A stretch of DNA of 64,000 nucleotides from Bubalus kerabau (Eukaryota; Chordata; Mammalia; Artiodactyla; Bovidae): assembly GCF_029407905.1 (NCBI RefSeq), contig NC_073637.1:51832501-51896500 (forward strand), in the 5' to 3' direction. The notes under the pieces are model-generated. The model searched no databases, had not been told where the DNA came from, and saw nothing but the letters and a program-made list of their open reading frames with translations. How positions within the stretch are numbered: the stretch's first letter is position 1; every line of letters begins with the position of its first letter. Positions 1 through 11,455 of the stretch are shown piece by piece. Position numbers and translations under genes: made by a program.

Positions 1-2142
1 TTTTGGCTGGGAAATAGATTAAGGGCCTTTCTTCCTGGCAGACCCTTCTTTCTATTGGATGTAACTATTGAACTTACTTAAAAGAATACTTCTATTTATC
101 CTGGCTGTTCAAATTCATCTTGTAGATGTCTATAAATTTGACAATTAAAGGAAATTTTAAAATGGAGTTTTTAAAATGTACACCTGCAAGGGAGTTATCT
201 TAAATATACCCGGGAGAGAACAAGAACAAAAAAAGAATAATGATATTTTAACAGTGATAGTGCACACAGGAGTAATATATAGCTATGAAAGTTCTGTTTT
301 ATCAAAGAACTATGTATGTAAATTTATTTTTAGTCATCAGCTTTCCTGGTCTTTCACTTTAAAATGCTTTCATCCTGAAGAAAGTCATGTGGTTTACCAT
401 AACTGTTTGCTGATTTTCCTTGAGTGCGTGGAATATCTTTCAACTAAAGCTGTTTGAAATAATTATGAGAAAAAAGGAAGCATTGTTTTTTCCTAACTGC
501 AAAATGTTTTATATTTGCCTGTGAAGATCAGTTTTTCTACTCCTGGAGAATAAGTTTTTAAACACTATAAACCCTTTCCATTGTAGTGGGTATTTCCTGT
601 TGTCTTCCTGGCAGCCAATACTTTGGAAACTGTCATACTTTGTAATCCTGACGAGTTGCAAAAATTTGCCAAAAAAAAAAAAAAAAAAAATGCAGTAAAC
701 CAAAATGGAACATCTTTGCACAAGGATTTTCTTAGACTCTGTAACTGAGAGGATAGGTAACCTCATGTATATAATCTCTGAAAAGGAAAATGCAAACTTC
801 CCCTACAGAACTTTGAAAGTAGAATGATAAAATCTTTTAAAACATAATTCAAGTGCTATAGGGAAGGTTTGGAAGCTGTCTTTTCTGGCTTTATTTCCCA
901 TCTGTGCAATGGATTGGAAGCATCAATATTTATTTTGTCTCTGCACCAAAGACGATTTATCAAATGCCTACAATCAATCACTACTAATTGGAAGTAAATT
1001 CAAAAGCACAGTTTCAGGGTGTTCATTCCGTTTTCCACAGGAATGATAACAATATTATTGGAAGTTTTTAGAAAGACTTCAGTGTGGAAAGTCCAGGAAA
1101 AAAGTTTTGTCCCTTCTTTTCCTCTATAAATAACATAATGAAAAATTATTGGTAAGTAAGTAGTTTCTTTTGGTCTTTAAAAGAACATAATTCATGGACA
1201 GACTTTCAGTCTGAGGGTTGAGGCTTTTATATTTTTATTTATGTGACAAAAATTTGTGTTTATTTTTAAAATTTCCTTTCCTTCCTTTCTCTCCATTATA
1301 AGATCTCTGTCCAAGTGACTTGATATTCTTGTTCAAAAGACTTTTGTTGACATTGTTGCCTAGTAAAATAGGATATTTATTAATGTTGACAAAAATTAAT
1401 CGGCAGTCAATCTAAGAAAGAAATGGAAATTTTTAGTCAAGCCAACCTGAGGATTATAACCCAAGAGATGGTCTTTCAGATATCTCTGGAGACTGTTCCT
1501 AAGAAATGAGCAGAGGAGGCCAGTATAAATGTGATTTTGGCAAAGGGCTACCTGCAATCAAGTGCCCATCGTGGTAGAAGATGACTGCTATTCATGAGGG
1601 ACAGATATCTAAGTTCATGCTTTTAGTGCTTTTTAAAGAATGGAAGATGCAAGAAACTGGGTTAATAACTGGGTTCATTTTCTCCTGAAAACATCTAACT
1701 ATCTGAGAGCCAGTTCTGCCAGTTTTGCCAAAGCACAAAATGCCTCATCCTGATATTCACCCCAAATTTGAATTTCTTTCAGGATATACTGCAAATAAGC
1801 AATTACAGTGGCTAATGACTTGGTTCTTGTGGAATGGGATGGTGAACAATATTCCCTATTTCACAACCTCCACCACTGTTTTGGTCTTAATTTTAACCAA
1901 GGTTTGGGAGGCATTTAATCCTGACCAATTTTTCTCTTGGTGCTAGGAAGGCTCATCCCATGTCAGGCGAGGATTTCATTGATGGGCCACTCACTGTGCT
2001 ATTATTTGACTAGGCCCTGTTAACAATATTCAAAAGCCTCTGTACCACCTGTGTTGCTAGTTTGTTATAGTCCAAGAAATGGTTCCCTCTTGGTTCTTCT
2101 TCCTTTATCTATAGTTACACGATTACCATCATTGATCTTTAG
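1..2142. other. single-copy AT-rich DNA, no gene seen
   Basis: No lineage-specific repeat, RNA gene or convincing coding frame was recognised here. The open frames are under 95 codons and have no family resemblance. The only simple repeat is a 20-bp A run at 671-690. Cross-species conservation would be needed to tell regulatory sequence from neutral DNA. Confidence 0.6.
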
Positions 2143-2145
2143 AAG

Positions 2146-2274
2146 TATGTACGTGCTCAGTCATTTAATTGTGTTTGACTCTTTGTGAACCCATGGACTA
2201 TAGCCCACCAGGCTCCTCTGTCATGGGTTTCTCCTGGCAAGAATGCCAGAGTGGGTTGCATTTCCTCTTCTAGG
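2146..2274 (-). mobile_element. Bov-tA/BovA SINE fragment
   Basis: The stretch matches the reverse of the BovA body, running from a degraded copy of the shared BovA/BovB 3' end to the segment that precedes the tRNA-like head. The head itself is absent, so the copy is 5'-truncated. Several changes suggest it is older than the BOV-A2 copies nearby. Confidence 0.85.
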
Positions 2275-2423
2275 TATAAAAGTATACATTCGGTCGATAG
2301 TTCCAAGTCATCTAATCATCATTTTTGTCGGAGGCTGAGTCACATGTTTGGAAAAGCAAGAACCAATAATTTTGTAGAACAAATAGAATACAAATAATAC
2401 ACTGGTAACATTAATAAGGTCAT

Positions 2424-2553
2424 GGAGAAGGAAATGGCAACCCACTCCAGTGTTCTTGCCTGGAGAATCCCAGGGATGGGGGTAACCCCAGTGGGCTGCC
2501 GTCCATGGGATTGCACAGAGTTGGACACGACTGAAGCTACTTAGCAGCAGCAG
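2424..2553 (+). mobile_element. BOV-A2 SINE, single 3' monomer
   Basis: Only the second monomer of the BOV-A2 dimer is present, ending in the characteristic AGC tail. The first monomer and the CACTTTTCAC-type linker are missing, consistent with 5' truncation during reverse transcription. No clear target duplication could be assigned. Confidence 0.9.
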
Positions 2554-5235
2554 ATAAGTAATGTTAACTTTTGAAGGGTTACATAGCTGGTACCAAAAGA
2601 GGAAAAGTTGATCTTTATGGTTGAGCAGATATTTTTACCTTTGAGGAGGTCTGGTTGATGTACAATACACGTGTACAATACACACAAAGGGGAAAGGAGG
2701 AGGCCCAAATGAACAGAGAAAATTTTTATGTTTAAATTTTTCTCATCTTACCTTAAAATATGAATTTCACTTCATCAAATTTAAGCATGTTTGATATTGC
2801 ATTACTTTTTATTGCTTTATAACAGTCAAATTAAATGAATTTCTGCTAATGATTCTCCACTCATCCTCAAAAGTCTTTTTTTTTTTCTTTTCTTTATTTT
2901 TCTTTCTTTCTGTTTTTTCTCTTTCCATTCATTATTCCCTCCATTAAGTAGAGAAAAATTAGCAGAAAAAGTGTCACACTTTGGGGGAAAAATACCTCAT
3001 CCCTATATAAATCAAACCACATCTTGCTTCCTGAATTTGTGCACTTTGAATAGGAAGTTGTGAGGGCAGGAACTCTGTCTTCTGTAATAGCTCGAATAAA
3101 GCCAAGTACCTGTCATCACTTCACAAACAAATAAATGATAATAATGGTGAAAAAATGAAATATGGAAACCAAACTTTTTTACTTATTCACTCTTCATTTC
3201 CCTAATATGTGCTATAATTTTAGTTAGGCTATTTATGACTAAAACAGCAAAGCCTTCATATGGGAAAAATTGCTTTTCTGTTTTGCTTGTCCATTGCCCC
3301 CATTCATCATGCCTTCAATCCAATGCCAAAAAGGGCTTGCATAATTTTGGCTATAAACGGCTGACTGAGAATATCTAACCCTGCTCCACCCAATACATCA
3401 CTAAAGTAAGAACTATATTTTGCAGTATCTTATTACATTTTTAGTTTATGGGGAATTAAGGCAGTTATAAACATTAGTTTTAAATGTTGGCAAGCAAATA
3501 GGAGAGTGAGTAACGGCAAAGGAGAAGAATAAGAAGGTAGACATACTCTTATGTTCTGGCATAACTACAACACTCATGGGAAAGCTAGTGAGTTTTCTAG
3601 CTGAAGAAATTGATATTCCTTTGAGAGCCTGAATTAGTCACATTAGCTGTCTTTGTTGAGTATCTGGTCAAGTTAATTAACTCCATCTTTTGCTGAGCAC
3701 TCGCAGCTTCTGAATGAATTGCCTTTTAGTGTTTGTGTTTCATGTGGTGATTCAGGCTGATTTCTCCTCTTCAAAATTTTAGGGGAATTAATCACAGAGC
3801 TCCAATTCAATTGCAATCGTAATACCTTTTACTACTGAGAGTGCTGTCAATCTGAGTTACATAGCCTGAGTTAGGGATCTGACCAATGTGGTGTGAGGAA
3901 ATTCTAAAAAACGATCAGCTTATTTAATGACTTCAGGGAATATTTCATTTCTTGTGCTACTCTGCACACAAATATCCCCTCCATGACCAACTTCCAAACC
4001 AAGATGGTTTTGAATACATCTACATAATTGAATTCATAAACTTAGTCTCTATGGTGACTTTTCTATATTATATTTAAAAAAATTTCCCTCTTCCCTCTTA
4101 TAGTATCTCAAAAGAGGAAAGAGTAATTGTTATGTGCAGCTGAACTTTCTATTCTATTTTAATGTATTTTCCTAATGTGCAGAATTGGGACCCCAGTACC
4201 CATGTTTGTGCTAAGTGACCCTGCCTCTCTTCAATATCTCCTTGACTTAAAGGTGATTACCTCTTTAAAAAGTCAGAATATTACTCGCACAACTTTCAGA
4301 CTTTAAATATTAGAATGTCACTCTAATAGCAAAGCCAAGAGATACAGAGTGTACAGACTGTTACATTTCCAATCATGCAGAAGAAGTTGATCTGAGAAAA
4401 ATAAGGCAGAAAGAAGAGATGAAAGATGGAGAGTGTAGAGTTTTAGAAGTTCCAATTAGCCACACCACCCGACCAGTGGAACAGCTGTGTGAATTTCCAT
4501 AGTCTTATCAATATATTTCCCTCATTCCTGAACTGCTTTACCTTAGGTTTCTGTGGTTCAGAATTTAGTCTTCACTAATGTAACTTACTTTGACTTTAAG
4601 TGACAAATATGTATTTTCTACTTACCTGAGTACATAATGTTTCTCAAAGTCTGGTCTTAATTTTTCTTAAATAGAATTCCCTTTCAAAAGAATCTACCTT
4701 GCTAGAATTTAGGTACCTAGATATTTCATATTCTCTGTATGTGGAGAAGTATACATAATCAATATTTTGCTTATGCACAATTAATATTTCACTTCATGGC
4801 AATTTATGTTAGCTCTTGGTTAGCAGAAAAATGAGACCTGACAACATGGACTCTACTACTCCATAAAAAATTCAAGGAGATTTCTTAATATCACGAATAT
4901 AAAATGATGCAATAATATATTATATTTAAAATACTGAGAAAAGATAAAGTAAGTAATAATTTCTTAGTCTGATGCTCTGATTTTGTATGCCAGCTTTGTA
5001 CCTATCATGTTTATGCTTTGAGAAAGTCACTTAACTCCAGTACTGAATAAACTTCCTCCTTTGTGGAAGAAATATACACATAATTTAAACATATGTATTC
5101 TACATGAGAAAGAATTGTTTATATATATAATATACATAATTCAATTTGAAGAAACTGTGGCAGTGTTAAAGGAAACAATGATGTTTAGTAGATAATGTAT
5201 ATCTCTAGTACTCCATCGTGGACTACTAGAAAACT
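2554..5235. other. single-copy DNA with weak ancient-repeat traces
   Basis: No gene was recognised. A pyrimidine-rich tract lies at about 2873-2935. Around 3056-3150 a few words resemble the L2/MIR-type 3' end (a gagggcagg-like word followed by AATAAATGA), too weak for a separate call. Frames of useful length are absent. Confidence 0.5.
4968..5068 (+). mobile_element. MIR SINE fragment (degraded)
   Basis: The core word AGTCACTTAACT followed by a degraded TTTCCTC-like stretch matches the middle of the MIR consensus in sense orientation. Divergence is high and the ends are not visible, so the limits are approximate. Confidence 0.5.
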
Positions 5236-5295
5236 TTGAATTATAGTTATTTTACTATGTTGTGTTAGTTTCTGGTGTACAGTAAAGTGATTCTT

Positions 5296-5320
5296 ACACA
5301 CACACACACACACACACACA
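5296..5320. repeat. (AC)n microsatellite
   Basis: An uninterrupted dinucleotide AC run of about 12 units lies inside the L1 3' UTR, immediately upstream of a Bov-tA head. It is likely length-polymorphic. Confidence 0.97.
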
Positions 5321-5328
5321 GATATATA

Positions 5329-5767
5329 TGGCTTCTCAGATGGCTCAGTGATAAAGAATCCACTTGACAATGCAGGAGACACAGGAAATGCAGGTTCGAT
5401 CTCTGGGTGGGGGAGATCCCTTGGAGTAGGAAATGGAAACCCACTCCAGTATTCTTGCCTGGAAAATCCCATGGACAGAAAAGCCTGATGGGCTGCAGTC
5501 TGCTGCTGCTGCTAAGTTGCTTCAGTCATGTCCGACTCTTTGTGACCCCATAGACGGCAGCCCACCAGGCTCCCCCGTCCCTGGGATACTCCAGGCAAGA
5601 ACACTGGAGTGGGTTGCCATTTCTTTTTCCAATGCATGAAAGTGAAAAGTGAAAGTGAAGTCACTCAGTCGTGTCAGACTCTTCACGACCCCATGGACTG
5701 CAGCCTACCAGGCTTCTCCACCACGGGGCTGCAGTCCGCAAAAAGGCGGACATGACTGAGCACACAC
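5329..5767 (+). mobile_element. Bov-tA SINE interrupted by BOV-A2
   Basis: The tRNA-like head starts at about 5330 and retains a B-box-like GGTTCGATC at about 5393. It is followed by the BovA body to 5500. The body resumes at 5726 and ends with a CATGACTGAGCACACAC tail. The central interruption is a reverse BOV-A2 flanked by an 11-bp duplication of Bov-tA sequence, GGGCTGCAGTC, at 5490-5500 and 5726-5736. Confidence 0.93.
5501..5725 (-). mobile_element. BOV-A2 SINE nested in Bov-tA
   Basis: The reverse-strand dimer begins with its AGC-type tail (GCTGCTGCT on the plus strand), then one complete monomer, the linker and a truncated second monomer. It is bounded by GGGCTGCAGTC duplications taken from the host Bov-tA, so it is younger than that SINE. 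Confidence 0.95.
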
Positions 5768-5840
5768 CATATATCTATTTCATCATGTTCTTTTCACTAT
5801 AGATTGTTATGAGATTTAACTATAGTTCCCTGTGTTATAT

Positions 5841-5962
5841 GTAGAAGGAAATGACAACCCACTCCAGTACTCTTGCCTGGAAAATCCCATGGACAGGAGG
5901 AGCCTGGTAGGCTATAGTCTATGGGGTTGCAAAAGAGTCGGACATGACTGAGCGACTTCACT
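5841..5962 (+). mobile_element. BovA-type SINE with 15-bp TSD
   Basis: A head-less BovA monomer in sense orientation ends in GAGCGACTTCACT. It is bounded by the direct repeat TTCCCTGTGTTATAT at 5826-5840 and 5963-5977, which is sequence of the surrounding L1 3' UTR. Removing the SINE and one repeat restores the L1 alignment. Confidence 0.93.
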
Positions 5963-6040
5963 TTCCCTGTGTTATATAACAGAACCTTGTTATTTATTTT
6001 ATAAACAGTTTCCCAGTCATTCTCCCTCATGTACCCGATT

Positions 6041-6471
6041 GTCATCTCAAATCTTTTCTTTCCAACTCAAATATTTTCTTTCCACCAAACTGACTTGCAA
6101 AATTGAGTTCTGTGTCACTGTCCCTGTAGGATTTAAGGCATAGATCCATATTTGGTTCCTCCCTCATATACCTATAAAATCACCCATGATTTTTGTCATT
6201 GCTTTTCCATCCTTCCCTTCCTTTTATTACAACACTATTCTTCCCAAGTGCTCATCCCTCCATTGATTTTAGTAACCCCTTTTGGATTGAGCCTCTCTCC
6301 TCCCAAGGGCAAAACCATAAACAGCTTACATTTTAATCCCCCTACACAGTGTTCACGTGCCTCACCACCAAGTAAAAATCTGTAGTTGCTTCCTGCTACC
6401 AAAAATTAAATTTTCAACTGTCCTTCAAGGCCATCAACATCTGTCATAGATTTACTTTGATTTCATTCTCT
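6041..6471. other. single-copy spacer, no gene seen
   Basis: Pyrimidine-rich sequence contains one 77-codon frame without family resemblance. I see no repeat signature and no splice or coding pattern. Confidence 0.55.
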
Positions 6472-6484
6472 AATACATTCACCT

Positions 6485-7356
6485 TATATGCAGAGTACAT
6501 CATGAGAAACGCTGGACTGGAAGAAGCACAAGCTGGAATCAAGATTGCTGGGAGAAATATCAATAACCTCAGATATGCAGATGACACCACCCTTATGGCA
6601 GAAAGTGAAGAGGAACTCAAAAGCCTCTTGATGAAAGTGAAAGTGGAGAGTGAAAAAGTTGGCTTAAAGCTCAACATTCAGAAAACGAAGATCATGGCAT
6701 CTGGTCCCATCACTTCACGGGAAATAGATAGGGAAAGAGTGGAAACAGTGTCAGACTTTATTTTTTGGGGCTCCAAAATCACTGCAGATGGTGACTGCAG
6801 CCATGAAATTAAAAGATGCTTACTCCTTGGAAGGAAAGTTATGACCAACCTAGATAGCATATTCAAAAGCAGAGACATTACTTTGCCAACAAAGGTCTGT
6901 CTAGTCAAGGCTATGGTTTTTCCAGTGGTCATGTATGGATGTGAGAGTTGGACTGTGAAGAAAGCTGAGCACTGAAGAATTGATGCTTTTGAACTGTGGT
7001 GTTGGAGAAGGACTCTTGAGAGTCCCTTGGACTGCAAGGAGTTCCAACCAGTCCATTCTGAAGGAGATCAGCCCTGGGATTTCTTTGGAAGGAATGATGC
7101 TGAAGCTGAAACTCCAGTACTTTGGCCACCTCATGCGAAGAGTTGACTCATTGGAAAAGACCCTGATGCTGGGAGGGATTGGGGGCAGGAGGAGAAGGGG
7201 ACGACAGAGGATGAGATGGCTGGATGGCATCACTGACTCGATGGACGTGAGTCTGAGTGAACTCCGGGAGTTGGTGATGGACAGGGAGGCCTGGTGTGCT
7301 GCGATTCATGAGGTCGCAAAGAGTCAGACATGACTGAATGACTGAACTGAACTGAA
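6485..7356 (+). mobile_element. BovB LINE, 5'-truncated copy
   Basis: This is the 3' 0.87 kb of BovB. The frame to 6975 encodes the end of the reverse transcriptase with the catalytic YADD box near 6576-6587. It ends at a TGA (6973-6975) replacing a conserved CGA arginine codon. The basic C-terminal region, with an Arg-rich GRRRRGRQRMRW stretch, continues in another frame at 6980-7333, so a frameshift lies near 7010. The element ends in GAACTGAACTGAA. Imperfect flanking repeats (AATACATTCACCT at 6472, a one-mismatch copy at 7355) suggest a genuine insertion. It is non-functional. Confidence 0.93.
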
Positions 7357-7503
7357 TACTTTCACCTATTCATGTGTGTATTCACTCATTTATTTATTTA
7401 CAAACAATGTAAACTTTTATGTCATGTCACAAAAGGTCATTTGTACCAAGCTTCTATCTTAACCTATACTGTATATCAACTATCTTGAAAGATGCCTTAG
7501 ATA

Positions 7504-8107
7504 TCTGTTAGTTGGCTCAAGCTGCCATAACATGATACCACAGACTAGGTAGCCTAAACAACAGAAATTTGTTTTCCCACTGTTCTCAAAGTCTAACATC
7601 AAAGTTCCAGGAGGATTGGTGCCTGATGAAGCCTCTTTTCCTGGCTTGCAGACAGCCATCTTCACGCTGGCCTTTCGTCCTTGCACTTTCAGAGAAAGTG
7701 AGAGAGCTCCAGAATCTTCCTCTTGTCATAAGGACATCCATGCCATTGTCATTGTTGTGTGTGCGCTCTGTTCTGTCTGACTCTTTTGCAACTCCATGGA
7801 CTGTATCCCACCAGGCTCCTCTAATCATGGAATTTTCCAAGCAAGAATACTGAAGCAGTTTGCGCTCCCCTTCTCCAGGGGATTGTCTCTTGCACCTCCT
7901 GCATTGACAGGTGGGTTATTTTACCCCTGTACTACCTGGGAAGCCCCATAAGGATATCAGTACTATTGGATTAGGGCCCAATCTTGTGACTTCACTTAAC
8001 CTTCCTTACCTCTTTAAAAGCACTGTCTCCAACTTCAGTCACACTGGAGTTAGAATTTCCACATATGAATTTTCGGGAGGAGGGAAGCCACATTTCAGTT
8101 CGTAGCA
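7504..8107 (-). mobile_element. MaLR LTR (MST/MLT1-like), split by Bov-tA
   Basis: Words such as CTGCCATAACATGATACCAC, CAACAGAAATTTG and the late ACATATGAATTTTCGGG match the reverse of a mammalian MaLR (ERVL-MaLR) solo LTR. A Bov-tA lies inside it between near-identical CATAAGGACATC and CATAAGGATATC repeats. No internal MaLR sequence is visible on either side. Confidence 0.8.
7739..7946 (-). mobile_element. Bov-tA SINE in MaLR LTR
   Basis: A reverse Bov-tA with tRNA-like head near 7946 is bounded by a 12-bp duplication with one mismatch (7727-7738 and 7947-7958). Its body is notably diverged and its tail is TTG-rich on the plus strand, suggesting an older Bov-tA than the others. Confidence 0.9.
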
Positions 8108-8421
8108 ACTTCCTGTCTTTAATTATTTATGCCATCATTGTATTTCCAGTTTGCCATACCTTCATTGTTCCTATCTATCCAAACCTTCATATCCATTATG
8201 GAACAGCTCTTTCTTTAAAAAAAATTTTTTTCTGTTCAGTTTCTTTATAGTGAATTGCCCTGCCTCTACATAGTTTGAGAATTTATATTTTGTACTACAT
8301 ATTTGACAGTATGATAACTTGCAATTATTCAGATACATATGAAATAGAAGAGGCTCTTTCAGGCTATAACTATACCTATTACAAGTGTTATGTATTTGAA
8401 CATAATACTTATAATAAGTAT

Positions 8422-8697
8422 GCTGCTGCTGCTGCTAAGTCGCTTCAGTCGTGTCCGACTCTGTGCGACCCCATGGACGGCAGCCCACCAGGCTCCACCG
8501 TCCCTGGGATTCTCCAGGCAAGAACACTGGAATGGGTTGCCATTTCCTTCTCCAATGCATGAAAGTGAAAAGTGAAAGTGACGTCGCTCAGTCGTGTCCG
8601 ACTCTTAGCGACCCCATGGATTGCAGCCCACCAGGCTCCTCTGTCCATGGGATTTTCCAGGCAAGAGTACTGGAGTGGGGTGCCATCGCCTTCTCCA
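8422..8697 (-). mobile_element. BOV-A2 SINE, near full-length, with TSD
   Basis: Both monomers and the linker are present, in reverse. The insertion is bounded by ATAATAAGTAT at 8411-8421 and 8698-8708. The plus strand carries an open frame across both monomers (8451-8732), a recurrent property of this SINE and not a gene. Confidence 0.96.
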
Positions 8698-8708
8698 ATA
8701 ATAAGTAT

Positions 8709-10043
8709 AAAAATAAATATAGTATAACATAAGCATAGCTTATGAAATATATATATTTTTAGTAAGAGTAGAATCTCAGTTTTGCATACAGAAATACCTT
8801 ACTATATTCATTATGTTGATTAATTTTTAAACCTTGATTCAAAATTTTATGGAGTCATTTTAATATTGCACTCATTAACAGATTCAGAAATTTAATTATC
8901 CACAGAGATGAACACTATTACTTTTTGTTTTAAATGTAAAATCTATTTAAAACTGGATTTTTGGAAAATTAGCAGGCATTATAAAAGTCATTTATACACA
9001 TATTTGATAGAGTAAACAAGTCAGAGTACTATGGTATAATTCTAAACATAGAAAATTATTACAACATATGGATAGGATGGACAGTCCTAAGATAAATATT
9101 ATTTAAAGTTACTTTAACAACCACATTGTCTTCGTATATCTTCCTACCTTAGGGGACTTCCTACCACAGTCCAGTACTCCTATTTCTCTTGTTAAAAGGG
9201 AAATCATTGAGCTAAATTTACTTCACAACAAAAGGTTAGTTACAGTGTTTTATTGTTTCCAGGATTATTTGTCCCCCCCAAAGAAAAGACTTTAGGAGTG
9301 GTATGATATTTTTCACAAAGGCTAAAATGCAGTGGTAGCATTTCAGATATTAGCATGCATGAAGAGAGAAATATTTTGCAGTTGGGCTCATTATCTTGTT
9401 TCTTCTTCTTAAATTGTACTTTAGAGGCAGCCAAACATCCTACCATTTCAAAGATACCTATCAACAACAGTAAAAAAATTCAAGACATATCTCATACAAA
9501 AATATGCTTTTTTTTGTCTCTGCTTTCTTTTTAATGTTCAAAAGTAATTTCTCATTGTTCTCTCCTGTTTTTATACATCTTGTATATATCTTGTAATGGA
9601 GGTATTGACTCCCCTTGTTTTAGATTATCTTTTAAAGGATATTTATGCAGCAAACAGTTTAGGATGATACAGTTTCTTATCAGATGCAACAGCCAGGTGG
9701 GCTTATGTCTTTAGAAGAAACAGGCTTCCTCTAGGGCAAAAGGGCATCATTCTTCTGGCCATTAAAAAAAGCTCAGATTCCCTGAGCTCAGATTTCCTTT
9801 CCAGTAATGTCAACCACGGCATATTCATGGATCATCTGGCCCTCCAAGAACTAGGGCTTGGGGAACCAGGACAAAAATGCTGATAACCTGGCTATTGTTA
9901 TTGCTGTGAATAATAAACTTTTTTCTTCTCTGACTCAACCAAAATCTCATTGTATTCTACCAACACCTACTAAACTGTGACCTTCTAACTTGAGAGCTTA
10001 TAAATAGGCAAATTTCAGACTCTTCAGAAAGTTTTACACATAA
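8709..10043. other. single-copy AT-rich DNA, no gene seen
   Basis: No recognisable repeat family or coding frame was found. Short C and T runs occur at about 9273-9279 and 9509-9516. Sequence complexity is ordinary. Confidence 0.5.
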
Positions 10044-10200
10044 AGTCGCCCATGGACTATACAGTCCATGGAATTCCCAGGCCAGAATACTGGAGTGGGT
10101 AGCCTTTCCCTTCTCCAGGGGATCTTCCCAACCCAGGGATCGAACCCAGGTCTCCCACATGGCAGGCAGATTCTTTACCAGTTGAGCCACAAGGGATGCC
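10044..10200 (-). mobile_element. Bov-tA SINE, 3'-shortened
   Basis: The tRNA-like head lies at about 10110-10200 in reverse and keeps an intact B-box (GGGTTCGATCCC on the minus strand). The BovA body stops early at about 10044, so the 3' tail is missing. Confidence 0.9.
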
Positions 10201-10291
10201 CATGTATTTAATGAAGATCATGTTTTTCTCTTTCTGAAGACTCATTTTTATGCAATAAATAACCTAGGTTTCAAGGTCCAAATATGCTATT

Positions 10292-10668
10292 TGTATTAAT
10301 CTACTTGGGCTGCCATAACAAAATACCACAAACTGGGCAGCTTCAACAACATAATTGTTTGTGGCAGTTCTGGAGCCTGGAAGTCCAAGTTCAAGGCTTT
10401 GGCATGAATGGTTGCTTCTGAGGCTTCTCTCTTTGACCTGCAGATGGCCACCTATTTCCTCCAGGCCTTTCTTCTGGGCTGATACACCCTTGGTGTCTCT
10501 TTTCTTATAAGGACACCAGTCATAATGTGTTAGGGTCCACCTCTATGACCTTATTCAGCCTTAATTACTGCTCTAAGATCTTTAATTTCAAATGCAGCCA
10601 TCTTGCGGGGGGGGGCGGAGGTTAAGATTTCAACATGGATTTTTGAAAGACACAATTCAGTCCACAGC
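10292..10668 (-). mobile_element. MaLR LTR (MST/MLT1-like)
   Basis: A second MaLR LTR in the same orientation as the one at 7.5 kb shows GGGCTGCCATAACAAAATAC at one end and GACACAATTCAGTCCA at the other. A G run sits at about 10605-10613. It is uninterrupted, which helped define what is missing from the other copies. Confidence 0.82.
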
Positions 10669-11444
10669 ACTCTTCTCATATGTTTTAACACAGTTCTCCA
10701 TAAGTCTCTCATTTCTTGCAAACAGAGACACCAGCTAACCTTTTATCCTATACTCTGATATGTGTGAAGTGCCTTGCTAACAGAAAGTTGGTTTATAGTA
10801 CAATATTACAAAAACAATATTTTCCACTTAGATAAATCTAAGGCAGACATATTTATTGCCATTATAAAAGATTTGGGTTTCTTAAGCTTTGGTCTCTCTC
10901 CTGTTATTTAACCCACTTCAAACCCTGGTAGTTTGTCCTTGTTGCATCACCCTGTAGGAGGTTTTGGGGCTATCAGAAGAAAATGCTAACAGTTTGAGCA
11001 CTATCATTGTTATAAGTAATTATTCTCCCTTGTTCCAAACGCAGGAGTCTCAAAACTTCTGCCAGCATCCATGAAACAGGTAGGCTAACTCATCAACTTG
11101 TAATAGGGTTGTAATAAGAGTCTGTAAACCCAGACTTCACGATTTTTGACACCATCTTCTATTTCCTTCATTTCTTAAATATTTGATTTCCATTCCATGG
11201 GACAGTGAGGAAAGAAAATTTCTTTCAATTCTCTGACAAATTTGTTATACCTCCACTTTAAATATAAAGCCTTCTAGGCAAAGATTTGTCTGGATTTTCC
11301 AGACAGATTTTGGCATCTTATCATCTGAAAGATATTGAGACTTCATTAATTTCATCTTACAGCTCATTCCTTTTTATTCTTCAAATCTAAGTTCAAGAGT
11401 CAACTTCTCAAGAAGTACTCTCTGAACATATTATTTGAATTGGT
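10669..11444. other. single-copy spacer, no gene seen
   Basis: Unremarkable AT-rich DNA between the MaLR LTR and the BovB target site. No repeat family or reading frame is supported. Confidence 0.5.
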
Positions 11445-11455
11445 CATCCCTCATT

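Larger units (their letters stand above)
5236..6040 (-). mobile_element. ancient L1 3' UTR fragment (L1MA-like), split by SINEs
   Basis: The words around 5265-5290 (TTTCTGGTGTACAGTAAAG) and 5825-5995 (TTCCCTGTGTTATAT then CCTTGTTATTTATTTTATA) are typical of an older mammalian L1 3' UTR read in reverse. The fragment is interrupted by a CA repeat, a Bov-tA that itself contains a BOV-A2, and a BovA. It is therefore the oldest layer here. Confidence 0.75.

Noticed and set aside
176..457. 93-codon frame at the window start
   Set aside because: AT-rich chance frame with no domain, signal or codon pattern.
1725..1946. 73-codon frame as an exon
   Set aside because: No splice sites in phase, no family resemblance, and composition like its surroundings.
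6980..7333. 117-codon plus-strand frame with an Arg-rich region, first looks like a small nucleic-acid-binding protein
   Set aside because: It is the shifted C-terminal region of BovB. The same sequence recurs in the copies at 21.5, 27.7, 35.1 and 45.5 kb.
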